DNA of 64,000 bases from an uncultured Alistipes sp. (GTDB taxonomy: Bacteria > Bacteroidota > Bacteroidia > Bacteroidales > Rikenellaceae), in the NCBI GenBank assembly GCA_949288735.1, contig CASELE010000003.1, positions 16,529 through 80,528 on the forward strand, read 5' to 3'. The position numbers were made by a program, and so were the translations under genes. Under the pieces are notes generated by a model. That model did no database searches. It was not told where the DNA came from and was given only the letters and a program-made list of their open reading frames with translations. Every line of letters starts with the position of its first letter. The first letter of the stretch is position 1. This document shows positions 37,401 through 46,564 of this stretch, one piece after another.

Positions 37401-37508
37401 GAGCCCCGCGAAGAAGAGCACGAGCCCCGCGGCCCAGCGGATGCTGTCACGGTCGGAGCGTTGCATCTCCTGTCTGCCGTTGGCGGATGTTCGGTTTTTC
37501 GTTGCCAT
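34458..37508 (-). CDS. ftsK: DNA translocase FtsK
   Basis: A 1016-aa septal DNA pump that moves chromosome ends during division. Seen: an N-terminal membrane domain with about four helices (residues 25-190), then an acidic Pro/Ala/Glu-rich linker of some 300 residues. The RecA-like motor follows, with Walker A GATGQGKSVG (about 672) and DEFADLIMM (Walker B), and a C-terminal winged-helix gamma domain (MIQRNYEVGFNRAGRIMMQL) that reads KOPS sites. The ATG at 37508 was chosen; the frame runs upstream without a conserved sequence. Confidence 0.96.
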   Translation of the reverse strand: MATKNRTSANGRQEMQRSDRDSIRWAAGLVLFFAGLFFAASVLFYFLCWRSDLSVLQGTERDNPLFDDSVENLCGRTGAWIGEWIVGRGFGLFGMLLPVMMMLVGVRIIRRRSLFFNHSILSLFLIMILGSLTLGFLLDERWNLIASSGWGGALGIEAARMLHAKIGAVGTAIVLLGGWILTGVYINRRFINTVNSAGNAMMDRGGRIVEMVRHKVVPGRSGAHEYDEDAASEPPHAGMPEPETAAAAGVQGGTDERAANRGPESCSESEREEEPGHGSEHDVPMRIVRPAEAQVFVSGHAPEPAVAAQNPAAQFAAPEPESPFLELNADDGEPAAAAPAPTNIPEGGVQPRGRVVMGDDGLIELDFSDDADEAVGKERDAVVDPAVAERLLSGLADDREPEPGPDGLVEYTLGDDGKPAVTAQNTPKPSSRAERPLAGSGRTDAEEGLIEWSLEEPEASLQQEGEAVSETAAESDRSEEEGDEAAAQTEPLVMRVVENEARQVEESRVTTEAYDPLKDLMNYCLPPVELLENYPSDQKVSDEELYENKRRIVDTFRNFGIPIMDITSTVGPTVTLYEIVQEQGVRISKIQGLENDIAQSLKALGIRIIAPIPGKGTIGIEVPNRHKRVVSMYSAVMSPEFQSSKAALPVVIGRTIQNQAYVFDLAKMPHLLVAGATGQGKSVGLNAIITSLLYRKHPAELKFVLIDPKMVEFSLYTRIERHFLARMESEEESVVTDPKKAVYTLNALCIEMDNRLELCKKAGARNIAEYNAKFVARRLNPQHGHRFLPYIVVVVDEFADLIMMAREVEGPVMRLAQKARAIGIHLIIATQRPDVKVITGGIKANFPARMAFRVMQMIDSRTIIDQPGANQLIGRGDMLFSKDGELTRIQCALVDTPEVERIVDYIARQQSYTAPYPLPDYTPDTGSEAPAAGEGGAPVKYDVLFAEIARAAVTGGSISTSMIQRNYEVGFNRAGRIMMQLERAGIVGRQEGVRPRDILYHDLPSLEAKLQELGLF

Positions 37509-37561
37509 TCCTGAGTTTCGAATATCAAGCGAAGATACGACAAATTTTCCACTTCGCGAAA

Positions 37562-38350
37562 TCACTCCCCCCACGCCGCCCGGGCCTTGCTGCGGAGCCG
37601 CTCGCGGTATGCATCGTCGGCGAACGTAATGAAGTCGTAGCGGGGCGCTTGCGCGCCCGAAGCGCGCAGACCGTAGCGGTCGAGCAGCTGTGCCGTACGA
37701 CGCGCAACAGCCGGCGAAGGGTCGACGATGGTTGCGCCGCTTCCGGCCGTCACCCGCCTCAGCACCGGCAGCAGAAAGGGATAGTGCGTGCATCCGAGGA
37801 CGATCTGATCGGCTCCGCGCCGCAGCATGGGCTCGACCGCCCGCCGCACGCAAGCCTCGGCTTCGGCGCTCTCCTCGGCATCGCGTTCGACCAGTTCGAC
37901 GAAGCCCGTACCAGCCGCCGCTATCACCTCCACTCCGGCACCGTAACGGGCCGCCGTGCGACGGAAGAGCTCACCGTCGAGACTCCGCTCCGTGGCGAGC
38001 ACCCCCACCACCCCGCTGCGTGTCGCCAGGCAGGCGGGCTTCACCGCCGGCTCCATCCCCACGAGCGGCATCGGCGCATACTTCTCGCGCAGATATCCGA
38101 TAGCCGCGGCGGTCGCCGTATTGCAGGCCACGACCACCAGCTTGCACCCCTCGGCCACGAGTGCCGCAACGGCCGCATCGGCCAGACGGCGGATCTCACC
38201 GGCGGGCCGGGTTCCGTAGGGACAGTTCTTGCCGTCGCCGAGGTAGAGCAGCGACTCGGCGGGGAGTTCCGCGCGCAGCGCCCGCCATACCGTCAAGCCT
38301 CCCATGCCCGAGTCATAGACTCCTATGGGTCTGTCGTCCGTTGTCGCCAT
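37562..38350 (-). CDS. murI: Glutamate racemase
   Basis: A 262-aa enzyme making D-glutamate for peptidoglycan. The two catalytic cysteines lie in VVVACNTATA and VLGCTHYPFLLP, and the start IGVYDSGMGGLTV is diagnostic. The start codon lies inside the aroK gene (38-nt overlap), so the two are translationally coupled. It ends the parE-parC-aroK-murI run, 53 nt before ftsK. Confidence 0.96.
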   Translation of the reverse strand: MATTDDRPIGVYDSGMGGLTVWRALRAELPAESLLYLGDGKNCPYGTRPAGEIRRLADAAVAALVAEGCKLVVVACNTATAAAIGYLREKYAPMPLVGMEPAVKPACLATRSGVVGVLATERSLDGELFRRTAARYGAGVEVIAAAGTGFVELVERDAEESAEAEACVRRAVEPMLRRGADQIVLGCTHYPFLLPVLRRVTAGSGATIVDPSPAVARRTAQLLDRYGLRASGAQAPRYDFITFADDAYRERLRSKARAAWGE

Positions 38351-38888
38351 AGTATCCGATTCGATCCAACACCACCTTCATCAGCTCTTCGTCGCTCATC
38401 GAGCCGCACTCCACCACTATCTTGGCTTCGGCATAGAAGGGTTCGCGCAGGGCCATGTCCCGCGTCATGAAAGCCAGCAGTTCACGGTCATCGAGACCGG
38501 CCAACCGGGGTCTTTTCCGTCGGCCGTAGGGGCTCAGACGGCCGGCTATCTGCTCTGCCGTCCGGCGCAGGTAGAGCGTCGTCCCGGATTCATTCAGCCG
38601 GGCCATGTTGTCGCGCCATGCGGGCAGACCGCCTCCGGTCGATACGATACAGGCTTCGCCTCGGCCGACAATCGACTCTACAGCCGCGCGCTCCACCTCG
38701 CGGAAGCGCTCTTCGCCCTCGTAACGGAAGACATCGGCGGCCGACGCCCCTTCGTGTTCCTCGACCATCGCGTCGGTATCGTAAAATGGAAGGGCGAGCC
38801 GCCGGGCCAGCCGCCGGCCGAGCGTACTCTTGCCGCACCCCATGTATCCTACCAGAAAGAGCGGCCCCATCGTTCCGGTCCGATCCAT
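38313..38888 (-). CDS. aroK: Shikimate kinase
   Basis: A 191-aa P-loop kinase in chorismate synthesis. Walker A is FLVGYMGCGKSTLGR (about residues 11-25). Other motifs are DTDAMVEEHEG, the shikimate-binding STGGGLPAW, and RLSPYGRRKRPRL. It lies 3 nt after parC and overlaps murI by 38 nt, placing both metabolic genes in the topoisomerase IV operon. Confidence 0.96.
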   Translation of the reverse strand: MDRTGTMGPLFLVGYMGCGKSTLGRRLARRLALPFYDTDAMVEEHEGASAADVFRYEGEERFREVERAAVESIVGRGEACIVSTGGGLPAWRDNMARLNESGTTLYLRRTAEQIAGRLSPYGRRKRPRLAGLDDRELLAFMTRDMALREPFYAEAKIVVECGSMSDEELMKVVLDRIGYYGDNGRQTHRSL

Positions 38889-38891
38889 TCG

Positions 38892-41606
38892 TCAGAAGAG
38901 ATCCAGCTGTTCGGCCTCCTCCCCGCCGTCGGCCGGAGCCTCGACGCCCGCATCGGAAGCGACAGTCGCGGCCGGACCGAATTCCGGATTCGGGGATTCG
39001 CCGTCGGACTCCGGTTCCGCCGGAGCGGGATCGGGCTCCACAAAGAGAAGCGACGCCACCTCGTAGGTAGTCAGACGTTTGCCCTTGGCGCGGTGGCTCT
39101 TCACTCCGACGAAACCGTCCACGTCGACCTCGTCGGCCGGACGCGAGGCATGGGCGCCCTTATAGGTGATGTGCAGCTTCGCCCCCTCGGCCGCCGTGAG
39201 AGCCACGAACTCGGACTGTCCCGCCTCGTCGAGAAACGACTGCATCCGTTCGCTCGGCTCGGCTGTAAAGCGCTTGAGGTAGTAATAACCCTGCGTGCGG
39301 TCGAAATAGCAGAGGGCATATACCCGTCCGGGATCGTACTTCTCCACCCGCAGCGTCCCTTCGGGGAAGTGCTGCGCCAGATCGTATCCCGTGATATAGT
39401 ACTGGTTCCGGTCCGTCCAGACGATCAGCCGGTCGTCGCCGCAGAACTCGCCGAGCGCCACGCCCCGTCCGTCGGCATTGAGCCTCCGGATCTCGTCGTC
39501 GTACCAGATCTGCTGGCCGCCGAGCGTCGAGGCGCCACGCTCCTTGAGCGTTATCTTGCGTATGCCGTAACGCGAAAAGAGGTTGCCCTGGCTCTGACGG
39601 CCCTTGATGGCGAGTGTCGAGAAATCGAGCTCGGAAATCATCCGTTTCAGCCGCGGCCTCGGATTGAAGTAGATCTTCAGCACCTCGGCTTCACCGTTCG
39701 GATTGACTGACATATATAGCAATTCACTCTGCGGCGTCCCCTTGGTGATATGGTACTCCTTGTCACGCGTGATGCCCTTGATGGCGCAGCGTTTCATCAG
39801 GATGGGACCGTTCTTGCCGTCACGATAGAGGACATTGTATATGGTGCGCTCGTCGTTGCGCTTGAATACGCCGATATAATATAAGTTGCGGTCGAAGAAA
39901 TCCTTGTCGCTCACCTTGCGGATGACGTAGCGGCCGTCCTTCGTGAAGACTATTACGTCGTCGATGTCCGAACATTCGCAGACGAACTCCGCATCCTTCA
40001 TCGATTTGCCTATACCGAAAAACCCTTCGGAACGGTTCACGTAAAGGCGCGCGTTCGTCACGGCCACCTTCGAGGCCTCGATCGAGTCGAAGGTGCGCAG
40101 TTCGGTCCGCCGTTCATGCCCGGCACCGTACTTCTCGCGCAACCGCTCGTACCACGCCACGGCATATTCGGTCAGGTGCTCCAGGTTGTACTTCGTCTGC
40201 TCTATCTCCTCTTCGATGCGACGGATTTCATTGTCGGCCTTCTCCGTATCATAGCGCGAAATGCGGATGAAACGCAGTTCGGTAAGCTTCTGCACGTCCT
40301 CAAGCGTCACGGCGCGGCGCAGCCGCCTCTTGAAGGGCTCCAGGCCCTTGTCCACGGCCGCATAGGCCTCCTCGCGCGAACGGCATCCCTCGATGAGCGC
40401 ATAGAGCTTTTGTTCGATGAAGATACGCTCGAGCGACGCCGCATGCCACGCCTCGTTCAGCTCGTCGAGCCGTATCTCCAGCTCACGGCCCAGCAGTCCG
40501 CGCGTACGGTCGGCCGAACGGCGGAGAATCTCGCTCACTCCGAGGAAGTGGGGTTTCTCGTCGTAGATGACGCAGGCATTGGGCGCAATCGACACCTCGC
40601 AGTCGGTGAAGGCGTAGAGTGCATCGATGGTACGGTCGCTCGACTCGTCGTTGGCCACATGGATGATGATTTCGACCTTCTTGGCCGTATTGTCGTCCAC
40701 GTGCTTGATCTTGATCTTGCCCTTTTCGTTGGCCTTGAGGATGGAATCGATGATCGACTCAGTGGTCGTCGTATAGGGAATCTCCGTGATGGCTATCGTA
40801 CGCCGGTCGATCTTCGATATGCGGGCCCGCACCTTCACCGTACCGCCGCGCAAACCGTCGTTATAGCGGCTCACGTCCGCCAGACCGCCCGTCGGAAAGT
40901 CGGGCAGCAGCTTGAACTCGCGGCCCTCGAGATGGGCAATCGATGCGTTGATGAGCTCCACGAAGTTGTGGGGCAGAATCTTCGACGCGAGGCCTACGGC
41001 AATGCCGTCGGCACCCTGCGCCAGCAACAGCGGAAATTTGACGGGCAGCGTCACCGGCTCCTCGTTGCGGCCGTCGTAGGAGCGCATCCATTCGGTCGTC
41101 TTGCGGTTGAAAAGCACCTCGAGGGCGAACTTCGAAAGACGCGCCTCGATGTAACGGGCTGCGGCCGCCCGGTCGCCTGTGAGGATATTACCCCAGTTGC
41201 CCTGGCAGTCGACGAGCAGATCTTTCTGCCCCATCTGCACGAGGGCATCCTTGATCGAGGCGTCGCCGTGCGGATGGTACTGCATGGTCTGGCCCACGAT
41301 GTTGGCCACCTTGTTGTAGCGGCCGTCCTCCACCGTCCGCATGGCATGGAGAATGCGACGCTGCACGGGTTTGAGGCCGTCTTCGATATGGGGCACGGCT
41401 CTTTCCAGGATGACGTATGAAGCGTAATCCAGAAACCAGTTGCGGTACATGCCCGTAAGCCGGTGCACCCCCCCCTCGTCTGTCGTCAGCCGGTCGAAAC
41501 GGCCGCCCCGGGCAGAGGGCTGCCCTGCCGGCACGACGGAACCGGCCGTTCCCGCCGTCTCCGCACCCGCCTCGTCCGGGCGGCGCATATCCTGTTCTTC
41601 TGTCAT
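38892..41606 (-). CDS. parC: Topoisomerase IV subunit A (ParC type)
   Basis: A 904-aa gyrase A paralogue used for decatenation. Seen: [37 protein letters not shown], and the catalytic Tyr in AAARYIEARLSKFA. It lacks the GyrA box found in the gyrA product at 31090. The 60-aa C-terminal tail is acidic (ESDGESPNPE and DGGEEAEQLDLF). It lies 20 nt after parE, and aroK starts 3 nt after it. Confidence 0.94.
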   Translation of the reverse strand: MTEEQDMRRPDEAGAETAGTAGSVVPAGQPSARGGRFDRLTTDEGGVHRLTGMYRNWFLDYASYVILERAVPHIEDGLKPVQRRILHAMRTVEDGRYNKVANIVGQTMQYHPHGDASIKDALVQMGQKDLLVDCQGNWGNILTGDRAAAARYIEARLSKFALEVLFNRKTTEWMRSYDGRNEEPVTLPVKFPLLLAQGADGIAVGLASKILPHNFVELINASIAHLEGREFKLLPDFPTGGLADVSRYNDGLRGGTVKVRARISKIDRRTIAITEIPYTTTTESIIDSILKANEKGKIKIKHVDDNTAKKVEIIIHVANDESSDRTIDALYAFTDCEVSIAPNACVIYDEKPHFLGVSEILRRSADRTRGLLGRELEIRLDELNEAWHAASLERIFIEQKLYALIEGCRSREEAYAAVDKGLEPFKRRLRRAVTLEDVQKLTELRFIRISRYDTEKADNEIRRIEEEIEQTKYNLEHLTEYAVAWYERLREKYGAGHERRTELRTFDSIEASKVAVTNARLYVNRSEGFFGIGKSMKDAEFVCECSDIDDVIVFTKDGRYVIRKVSDKDFFDRNLYYIGVFKRNDERTIYNVLYRDGKNGPILMKRCAIKGITRDKEYHITKGTPQSELLYMSVNPNGEAEVLKIYFNPRPRLKRMISELDFSTLAIKGRQSQGNLFSRYGIRKITLKERGASTLGGQQIWYDDEIRRLNADGRGVALGEFCGDDRLIVWTDRNQYYITGYDLAQHFPEGTLRVEKYDPGRVYALCYFDRTQGYYYLKRFTAEPSERMQSFLDEAGQSEFVALTAAEGAKLHITYKGAHASRPADEVDVDGFVGVKSHRAKGKRLTTYEVASLLFVEPDPAPAEPESDGESPNPEFGPAATVASDAGVEAPADGGEEAEQLDLF

Positions 41607-41626
41607 TTGAATCGCTGCGTGCTAAA

Positions 41627-43504
41627 CTAATTGAAATCCTCCTGCACGAGATCCTCCTCGATACGCAGATTGTCGATGATGAAGCCCTGGCGTTCGGCCG
41701 AATTCTTACCCATGTAAAACTCCAGCAGGTCGTGTATCGGATCCTCCTTCGTGATATTCACCCGGTCGAGCCGCATGTGTTCGCCGATGAACTCGCGGAA
41801 CTCGTCGGGCGAGATCTCGCCCAAACCCTTGAAGCGCGTGATCTCGGCCTGCGCACCGCAGCGCTCCACGGCCCGGCGGCGCTCCTCCTCCGAATAACAG
41901 TAGTAGGTCTCCTGCTTGTTGCGCACGCGGAAGAGCGGCGTCTGAAGAATATAGAGGTGTCCCCCGCGGATCAGATCGGGGAAGAACTGCAGGAAAAACG
42001 AGGTGAGCAGCAGACGGATATGCATGCCGTCCACATCGGCGTCGGTCGCAATGATGACCTTCTCGTAGCGCAGCCGGTCCATCTCCTCCTCGATGTCGAG
42101 CGCCAGCTGCAGCAGGTTGAACTCCTCGTTCTCGTATACCACCTTCTTGGTCAGGCCGAAGCAGTTGAGCGGCTTTCCGCGCAGCGAGAAGACCGCCTGC
42201 GTACGCGGATCGCGGCTCTTGGTAATCGAGCCCGAGGCCGAATCGCCCTCCGTAATGAAGATCATCGACTGTTCGGCCAGCTCGCTGCGATCGGTGCGGT
42301 GAATCTTGCAGTCGCGTACCTTTCGGTTGTTGAGCGACACCTTGCGGGCCGTCTCGCGCGCCTTCTTCTGTATGCCCGATATCTCCTTGCGTTCCTTCTC
42401 GTTATCCACTATCTTCTTCTGGAGCACCTGAGCCGTCTCGGGATGCTTGTGCAGATAATCATCGAGCTGCTTGGAGAGAAAATCGCCCACGAAGCTGCGC
42501 ATCGAGACACCGGGCTCCACCTCCTTCGAGCCGAGCTTGATCTTGGTCTGCGACTCGAAGACGGGGTCGGTCACCCGTACCGACACGGCGGCAATGATCG
42601 ACGTGCGGATGTCCGCCGGATCGTAGTCCTTGCGGTAAAACTCCTTCACGGTCTTGGCAATTGCCTCGCGGAAGGCTGACTGGTGCGTACCGCCCTGCGA
42701 GGTATACTGACCGTTCACGAACGAGAAGTAGCTCTCGCCGTATCCCGTGCCGTGGGCGATGGCCACCTCGATGTCTTCGCCCGTAAGATGGATGGGCGGA
42801 TAGAGCGGCTCCTCGGTCAGATGTTCGTTCAGAAGATCCAGAAGTCCGTTCTTCGAGACGTAGCTCCGGCCGTTGAAACGGATCGTGAGTCCGAGGTTCA
42901 GATAGGTGTAGTTCTTCACCAACTGCTCGACATACTCCGTATTGTAGGCGTAATCGCCGAAGATCTCGCGGTCCACACGGAACGAGACGAACGTACCGTT
43001 TTTCTCCTCCACGCCCGACTCCCAGCGATCGCTCTGTTCCAATCCCTGGGCGAAGGTGACGGTACGCGCCTCGCCGTCACGGACCGACCGGACGGTAAAT
43101 TCGCTCGAGAGCATGTTCACCGCCTTGACACCCACGCCGTTCAGGCCCACAGTCTTCTTGAAGGCCGTACCGCCGTACTTGCCGCCCGTATTCATCTCGC
43201 TTACGGCCGCCGCAAGCGACTTGAGCGGGATGCCCCGACCGTAGTCGCGCACCGAAACCGTATCGTCGGCGACCGTGATCTCTATCGTGCGGCCGGCACC
43301 CATGATGAACTCGTCCACCGAATTGTCCACCACCTCCTTCACCAGCACATAGATACCGTCATCGGGTTGCGAGCCGTCGCCCAGCTTGCCGATGTACATG
43401 CCGGGGCGCAGGCGGATATGCTCGCGCGGCGAGAGCGTGACGATCGCATCGTCGTCGTAAGCCTGGCTGCCCGTCGTATTCGTATGATTCAATATATCAG
43501 ACAT
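41627..43504 (-). CDS. parE: Topoisomerase IV subunit B (ParE type)
   Basis: A 625-aa ATPase subunit. GHKL motifs are seen as [24 protein letters not shown] and [14 protein letters not shown]. The TOPRIM domain has [20 protein letters not shown] and [11 protein letters not shown]. It is the first gene of parE-parC-aroK-murI. The gap to plsC on the same strand is 58 nt. Confidence 0.95.
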   Translation of the reverse strand: MSDILNHTNTTGSQAYDDDAIVTLSPREHIRLRPGMYIGKLGDGSQPDDGIYVLVKEVVDNSVDEFIMGAGRTIEITVADDTVSVRDYGRGIPLKSLAAAVSEMNTGGKYGGTAFKKTVGLNGVGVKAVNMLSSEFTVRSVRDGEARTVTFAQGLEQSDRWESGVEEKNGTFVSFRVDREIFGDYAYNTEYVEQLVKNYTYLNLGLTIRFNGRSYVSKNGLLDLLNEHLTEEPLYPPIHLTGEDIEVAIAHGTGYGESYFSFVNGQYTSQGGTHQSAFREAIAKTVKEFYRKDYDPADIRTSIIAAVSVRVTDPVFESQTKIKLGSKEVEPGVSMRSFVGDFLSKQLDDYLHKHPETAQVLQKKIVDNEKERKEISGIQKKARETARKVSLNNRKVRDCKIHRTDRSELAEQSMIFITEGDSASGSITKSRDPRTQAVFSLRGKPLNCFGLTKKVVYENEEFNLLQLALDIEEEMDRLRYEKVIIATDADVDGMHIRLLLTSFFLQFFPDLIRGGHLYILQTPLFRVRNKQETYYCYSEEERRRAVERCGAQAEITRFKGLGEISPDEFREFIGEHMRLDRVNITKEDPIHDLLEFYMGKNSAERQGFIIDNLRIEEDLVQEDFN

Positions 43505-43562
43505 ATTCGTTCGTTCGAATCATGCTGCGGCGCTCTCTTCGGAAGATCGCACCCGCACGGAA

Positions 43563-44285
43563 TCAACCGCGCAGCTCGCTCAGAGCCGCACACATGGACT
43601 CACGCACCTCGACGGCCGCCTGCTTGGCGCCCACCTCGGCGACATGCACCGCCGGCACCGGAGGCAATACGCGCAACATCAAACGGTTGCGCCAGTTGAA
43701 GAGTCCGTTCGGACGGAAGATGGTTGTCGTACCCTCCATCACCACCGGAAGCACATCGACGCCCGCTTCGGCCGCCAGCATGAAGGCCCCCGTCTTGAAA
43801 CGGTGTATCTCGCCGTCCTTCGACCGTGTCCCCTCGGGGAATATGGCCACCGAGACTCCGCGCCCGAGCCATCGTCTGCCCTCGCGGAGCAACTGCTCCA
43901 TCGCCTCGGTGGCATGGCTTCGGTCTATGCAGATATCGCCGTGCAGCGAAAGGAACTGCCCGAAAAAGGGGAGACGGAACACTTCGCGCTTGGAGACCCA
44001 CCGGAAATTGAGAGGCAGAAAATAGAGCGACGGAATGTCGGTCATGGCCCTGTGGTTGATAACTATCACGTAGGGACGCTTCCTGTCCACATGCTCCAAC
44101 CCATCGATCCGGTGGCGCCACAGGGGCGGCACGAAGAAGAAGATCCGCACCAGTGCGCGCGACAATTCGTGCACGATACGGCGCGACCGCTGAAATGGCC
44201 ACGTCAGCACGAGCGCCACGGCCGAAAGCACCAGAAACAGCGTGCAGATGACGACCAGAAAGAGATAGAACAGAATGCTCAGCAT
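43563..44285 (-). CDS. plsC: 1-acyl-sn-glycerol-3-phosphate acyltransferase
   Basis: A 240-aa membrane enzyme that makes phosphatidic acid. An N-terminal helix LFYLFLVVICTLFLVLSAVA is followed by the HX4D active site (NHRAMTD), GDICIDR, and the FPEGTRSKDGE acceptor motif. It is upstream of parE on the same strand and may share its transcript. A TACCTTTG -7 box on the minus strand at 44323-44330 is its candidate promoter. Confidence 0.93.
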   Translation of the reverse strand: MLSILFYLFLVVICTLFLVLSAVALVLTWPFQRSRRIVHELSRALVRIFFFVPPLWRHRIDGLEHVDRKRPYVIVINHRAMTDIPSLYFLPLNFRWVSKREVFRLPFFGQFLSLHGDICIDRSHATEAMEQLLREGRRWLGRGVSVAIFPEGTRSKDGEIHRFKTGAFMLAAEAGVDVLPVVMEGTTTIFRPNGLFNWRNRLMLRVLPPVPAVHVAEVGAKQAAVEVRESMCAALSELRG

Positions 44286-44452
44286 GACAATCCGAAGGCC
44301 TCCTCACCGGGGCCGCGCCCCGCAAAGGTAGCGATTTTCCTCCGGATTTTCCGTCGGAAGCGCACAAGTTTTTGAAAAAAAAGCTGAAGACAAGGACCTC
44401 CGGACAGAGAGCGGCGCCCCGGCGGCGACCGTCGGAAAAGCGTCCGGCGGCA

Positions 44453-44644
44453 CTACTCGCGACCGAGCGTCCGCTCGCGGATAAGTTCTTCGGCAATGGC
44501 AAGGACCCGTTCACTCGTACCGCGACCGCCGATCACCTCCGACACCCATACCCAATGGACGCCGGCACGCTCGGCTATGAGTTTCTTGTCGCCGCGAACA
44601 AGGTGTGTGCGAATGTTTTTCAAACGTTTTTCTTTCGCATCCAT
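44453..44644 (-). CDS. Small HTH DNA-binding protein
   Basis: A 63-aa protein that reads as a compact helix-turn-helix: charged N terminus, then KKLIAERAGVHWVWVSEVIG (recognition-helix pattern), and SERVLAIAEELIRERT. It is the size of phage Cro/Ner-like repressors. It lies divergent to the larger HTH gene at 44741, with a 96-nt gap holding an imperfect inverted repeat. Both may control that region. The call rests on the HTH pattern and gene arrangement. Confidence 0.7.
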   Translation of the reverse strand: MDAKEKRLKNIRTHLVRGDKKLIAERAGVHWVWVSEVIGGRGTSERVLAIAEELIRERTLGRE

Positions 44645-44662
44645 CGCCGTATCGATTTTTTG

Positions 44663-44691
44663 TATACTTTTGCTTATATAAAGTTTATACA
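44663..44691. promoter_or_regulatory. Operator-like imperfect inverted repeat and -7 box between divergent HTH genes
   Basis: GTATA.CTTT (44663-44671) and AAAGTTTATAC (44681-44691) are imperfect inverted repeats around an AT-rich centre. TACTTTTG at 44665-44672 is a -7 box for the rightward gene, inside the repeat. It is a likely shared operator. Confidence 0.5.
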
Positions 44692-44740
44692 AAGCTCTTC
44701 TACAAATATACGTGAGAAATTTCACAGTAGCAAGAAAATT

Positions 44741-45568
44741 ATGAGAGAATTTTCTACTATAAAGGAAAGAATTCTTCAATTTCTTGAACTGAAGGGTATT
44801 ACAAAATACGCCTTCTACAAGACCACCGGCATCGCCAACGGTGTGCTGAGCCAGGCAAACGGCATATCCGAGGAGAATCTGCTGAAATTTCTCGATTGCT
44901 ATCCGGAGGTGAATCCCGGCTGGCTCGTCCGCGGCGAAGGACCTGTGGAGTTGAGGAGCGCACCTGCCTGGAGCTACGGCAGGCACAACACCGCCGAAAC
45001 GGCCTGCATGAACGACGTGCAGGCGTCCTACGGCACCACGGCCGCATCCGTACACGGCACGACGCCGCCCGTTCCCGTACGCGCGCTGTCGGAGGCCCAA
45101 TCGGCCGAAGCGGCAACTCCCGACGCGGAAGAGCACATCGCCCTGCCCCGTTCACTGCTCGGCCCGGGCCATCGCTGCTGCTTCCGGCTCGACGAACCGG
45201 GACGGTCGGTTCCCGAAGCCGGCCGCCGCTACGCCGTGTGCCGTCTGACGGAATGCGGCGAACGGGCCGACGGGCACAACGCACTCTTCGTGGCGGCCCT
45301 GACCGACGGACGCACACTGCTCTGCCGCCGCAGCGGCGAGGAGAATACGTTCTCCGTTCTTCCGGAACATACGGGCACGCTCGGAAGCCCGGTCGAACGC
45401 TTCGCAAGCGGGGCCGTGCATCTGCTCTGGAGAGTCGAATGGCTTCTGACCGACACGGAGAGCCTTCAGACCGACGCGACCGGAGCGTCGAGGCTCACCC
45501 GCATGGAGGAGGAGATCACCGACCTGCGCCGACGGTTCGACCGCATCGCCGGGCCGCACGGCGACTGA
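44741..45568 (+). CDS. HTH transcriptional regulator, phage-repressor-like
   Basis: A 275-aa protein. The N-terminal HTH is visible as GITKYAFYKTTGIANGVLSQ (residues about 19-38), followed by NLLKFLDCYPEVNPGWLVRG, which resembles Bacteroidales CI-type repressors. A low-complexity hinge runs to about residue 130. The C-terminal part resembles a LexA/S24 fold but no Ser-Lys dyad is evident, so self-cleavage looks unlikely. A terminal coiled coil (MEEEITDLRRRFDRIAG) may support oligomers. Base composition falls sharply to AT-rich just upstream of the start. Confidence 0.72.
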   Translation: MREFSTIKERILQFLELKGITKYAFYKTTGIANGVLSQANGISEENLLKFLDCYPEVNPGWLVRGEGPVELRSAPAWSYGRHNTAETACMNDVQASYGTTAASVHGTTPPVPVRALSEAQSAEAATPDAEEHIALPRSLLGPGHRCCFRLDEPGRSVPEAGRRYAVCRLTECGERADGHNALFVAALTDGRTLLCRRSGEENTFSVLPEHTGTLGSPVERFASGAVHLLWRVEWLLTDTESLQTDATGASRLTRMEEEITDLRRRFDRIAGPHGD

Positions 45569-45641
45569 CCGGGCATCCGACTGCGCCGCCGACCCGGGAC
45601 GCAAAACGAGGAGCATGGCGCGGCTATCGCCGGCAGAAGGG

Positions 45642-45671
45642 TTGCTTTTTCGGGCAAAAGTTCTAATTTTG
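45642..45671 (+). promoter_or_regulatory. Promoter of the porin-like gene
   Basis: TTG at 45642-45644, 19-nt spacer, TAATTTTG at 45664-45671; the start codon lies 30 nt downstream. Confidence 0.75.
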
Positions 45672-45700
45672 TGCCCTCGAAAAACCCTACCGAACAACTT

Positions 45701-46474
45701 ATGACCCGAAAAATTCTGCTTTTCGCCGCCCTGATCGCGGCTCTTCCGGCGTTTGCCGCGCCGAACTCCGGGGCGACTCCCGCCGACATACAGGCGTGCG
45801 GAACCGACACCCTCTCCGAACCGAATCGCAACCGCGTAGAGATAGATCTCACGCTCGAACTGATGAGCAGCTACGTCTGCCGCGGCAGCTACCAGTCGGG
45901 CTGCAGTTTCCAGCCCACACTCGAAGCCTCGTGGCGGGGTATCTTTCTCAAGGCATGGGGTTCGACCGATTTGGACGGCATCCGCATGCGCGAGGTGGAC
46001 CTCACGCTCGGCTACCGCATCCAGCGGTTCGAGGCGGCCGTCACCGACTACTATGTCACTCCGGCCGACGGAGGCGGATTCTTCACGGCCGGCGACCGCG
46101 GCCCCCACATCTTCGAAGCCTCGGTCGCATGGACCGTCAGCGAACGGGTGCCCCTGCGGCTGTGGTGGGGTACGATATTCGCCGGAGCGGACGTCGCCAA
46201 CGACGGAAGCCGCAACTTCTCCTCGTACCTGCATCTCTCCTACCCCTTCACTGTCCGCCGGTGCGTAGACATGAAGGCGGGTATCGGCATGATGCCCTGG
46301 TCGACCGAAAACTGCTTCAATACGCGCGGTTTCGCCGTGACGAACGTCTACCTCAACGCCTCGAAGGAGTGGACCCTGCGCAACGACATGAAGCTGGGGC
46401 TGCTGACCCAGATCATCTGCAACCCCTACCGAGAATCGCTCAACTTCGTGGGAGGAATCAGTTTCCGCATATAA
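45701..46474 (+). CDS. Putative outer-membrane beta-barrel protein (TorF/TIGR02001-like)
   Basis: A 257-aa exported protein: signal peptide MTRKILLFAALIAALPAFA, then alternating beta-strands with aromatic ends (VEIDLTLELMSSYVCRGSYQ, IFLKAWGSTDLDG, LRNDMKLGLLTQIICNPYRE). It ends in SFRI, a usual outer-membrane targeting end with a hydrophobic final residue. The SSYVCRG segment resembles TorF-family porins. It is probably a small porin or envelope barrel. The start at 45701 was chosen for the signal peptide; the reading frame extends 10 codons upstream. Monocistronic. Confidence 0.75.
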   Translation: MTRKILLFAALIAALPAFAAPNSGATPADIQACGTDTLSEPNRNRVEIDLTLELMSSYVCRGSYQSGCSFQPTLEASWRGIFLKAWGSTDLDGIRMREVDLTLGYRIQRFEAAVTDYYVTPADGGGFFTAGDRGPHIFEASVAWTVSERVPLRLWWGTIFAGADVANDGSRNFSSYLHLSYPFTVRRCVDMKAGIGMMPWSTENCFNTRGFAVTNVYLNASKEWTLRNDMKLGLLTQIICNPYRESLNFVGGISFRI

Positions 46475-46508
46475 TAAAAGAGGAACGAAGCGGCAGCTTA
46501 CAACGCAT

Positions 46509-46537
46509 GCGGGGGAGGCTCAGACGGCCTCCCCCGC
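46509..46537 (+). terminator. Hairpin after the porin-like gene
   Basis: An 11-bp perfect stem GCGGGGGAGGC/GCCTCCCCCGC with a 7-nt loop, followed by ACTTTCGCT. Confidence 0.65.
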
Positions 46538-46564
46538 ACTTTCGCTCAATGCGGTACGGCCTCG

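Noticed and set aside
34395..37514. 1039-aa open frame opposite ftsK
   Set aside because: A shadow of ftsK; the peptide is His/Arg-rich with no motifs.
31090..41606. gyrA and parC as duplicated or misassembled copies
   Set aside because: They differ in the GyrA box, in the quinolone-region sequence and in their C-terminal domains, so they are distinct paralogues.
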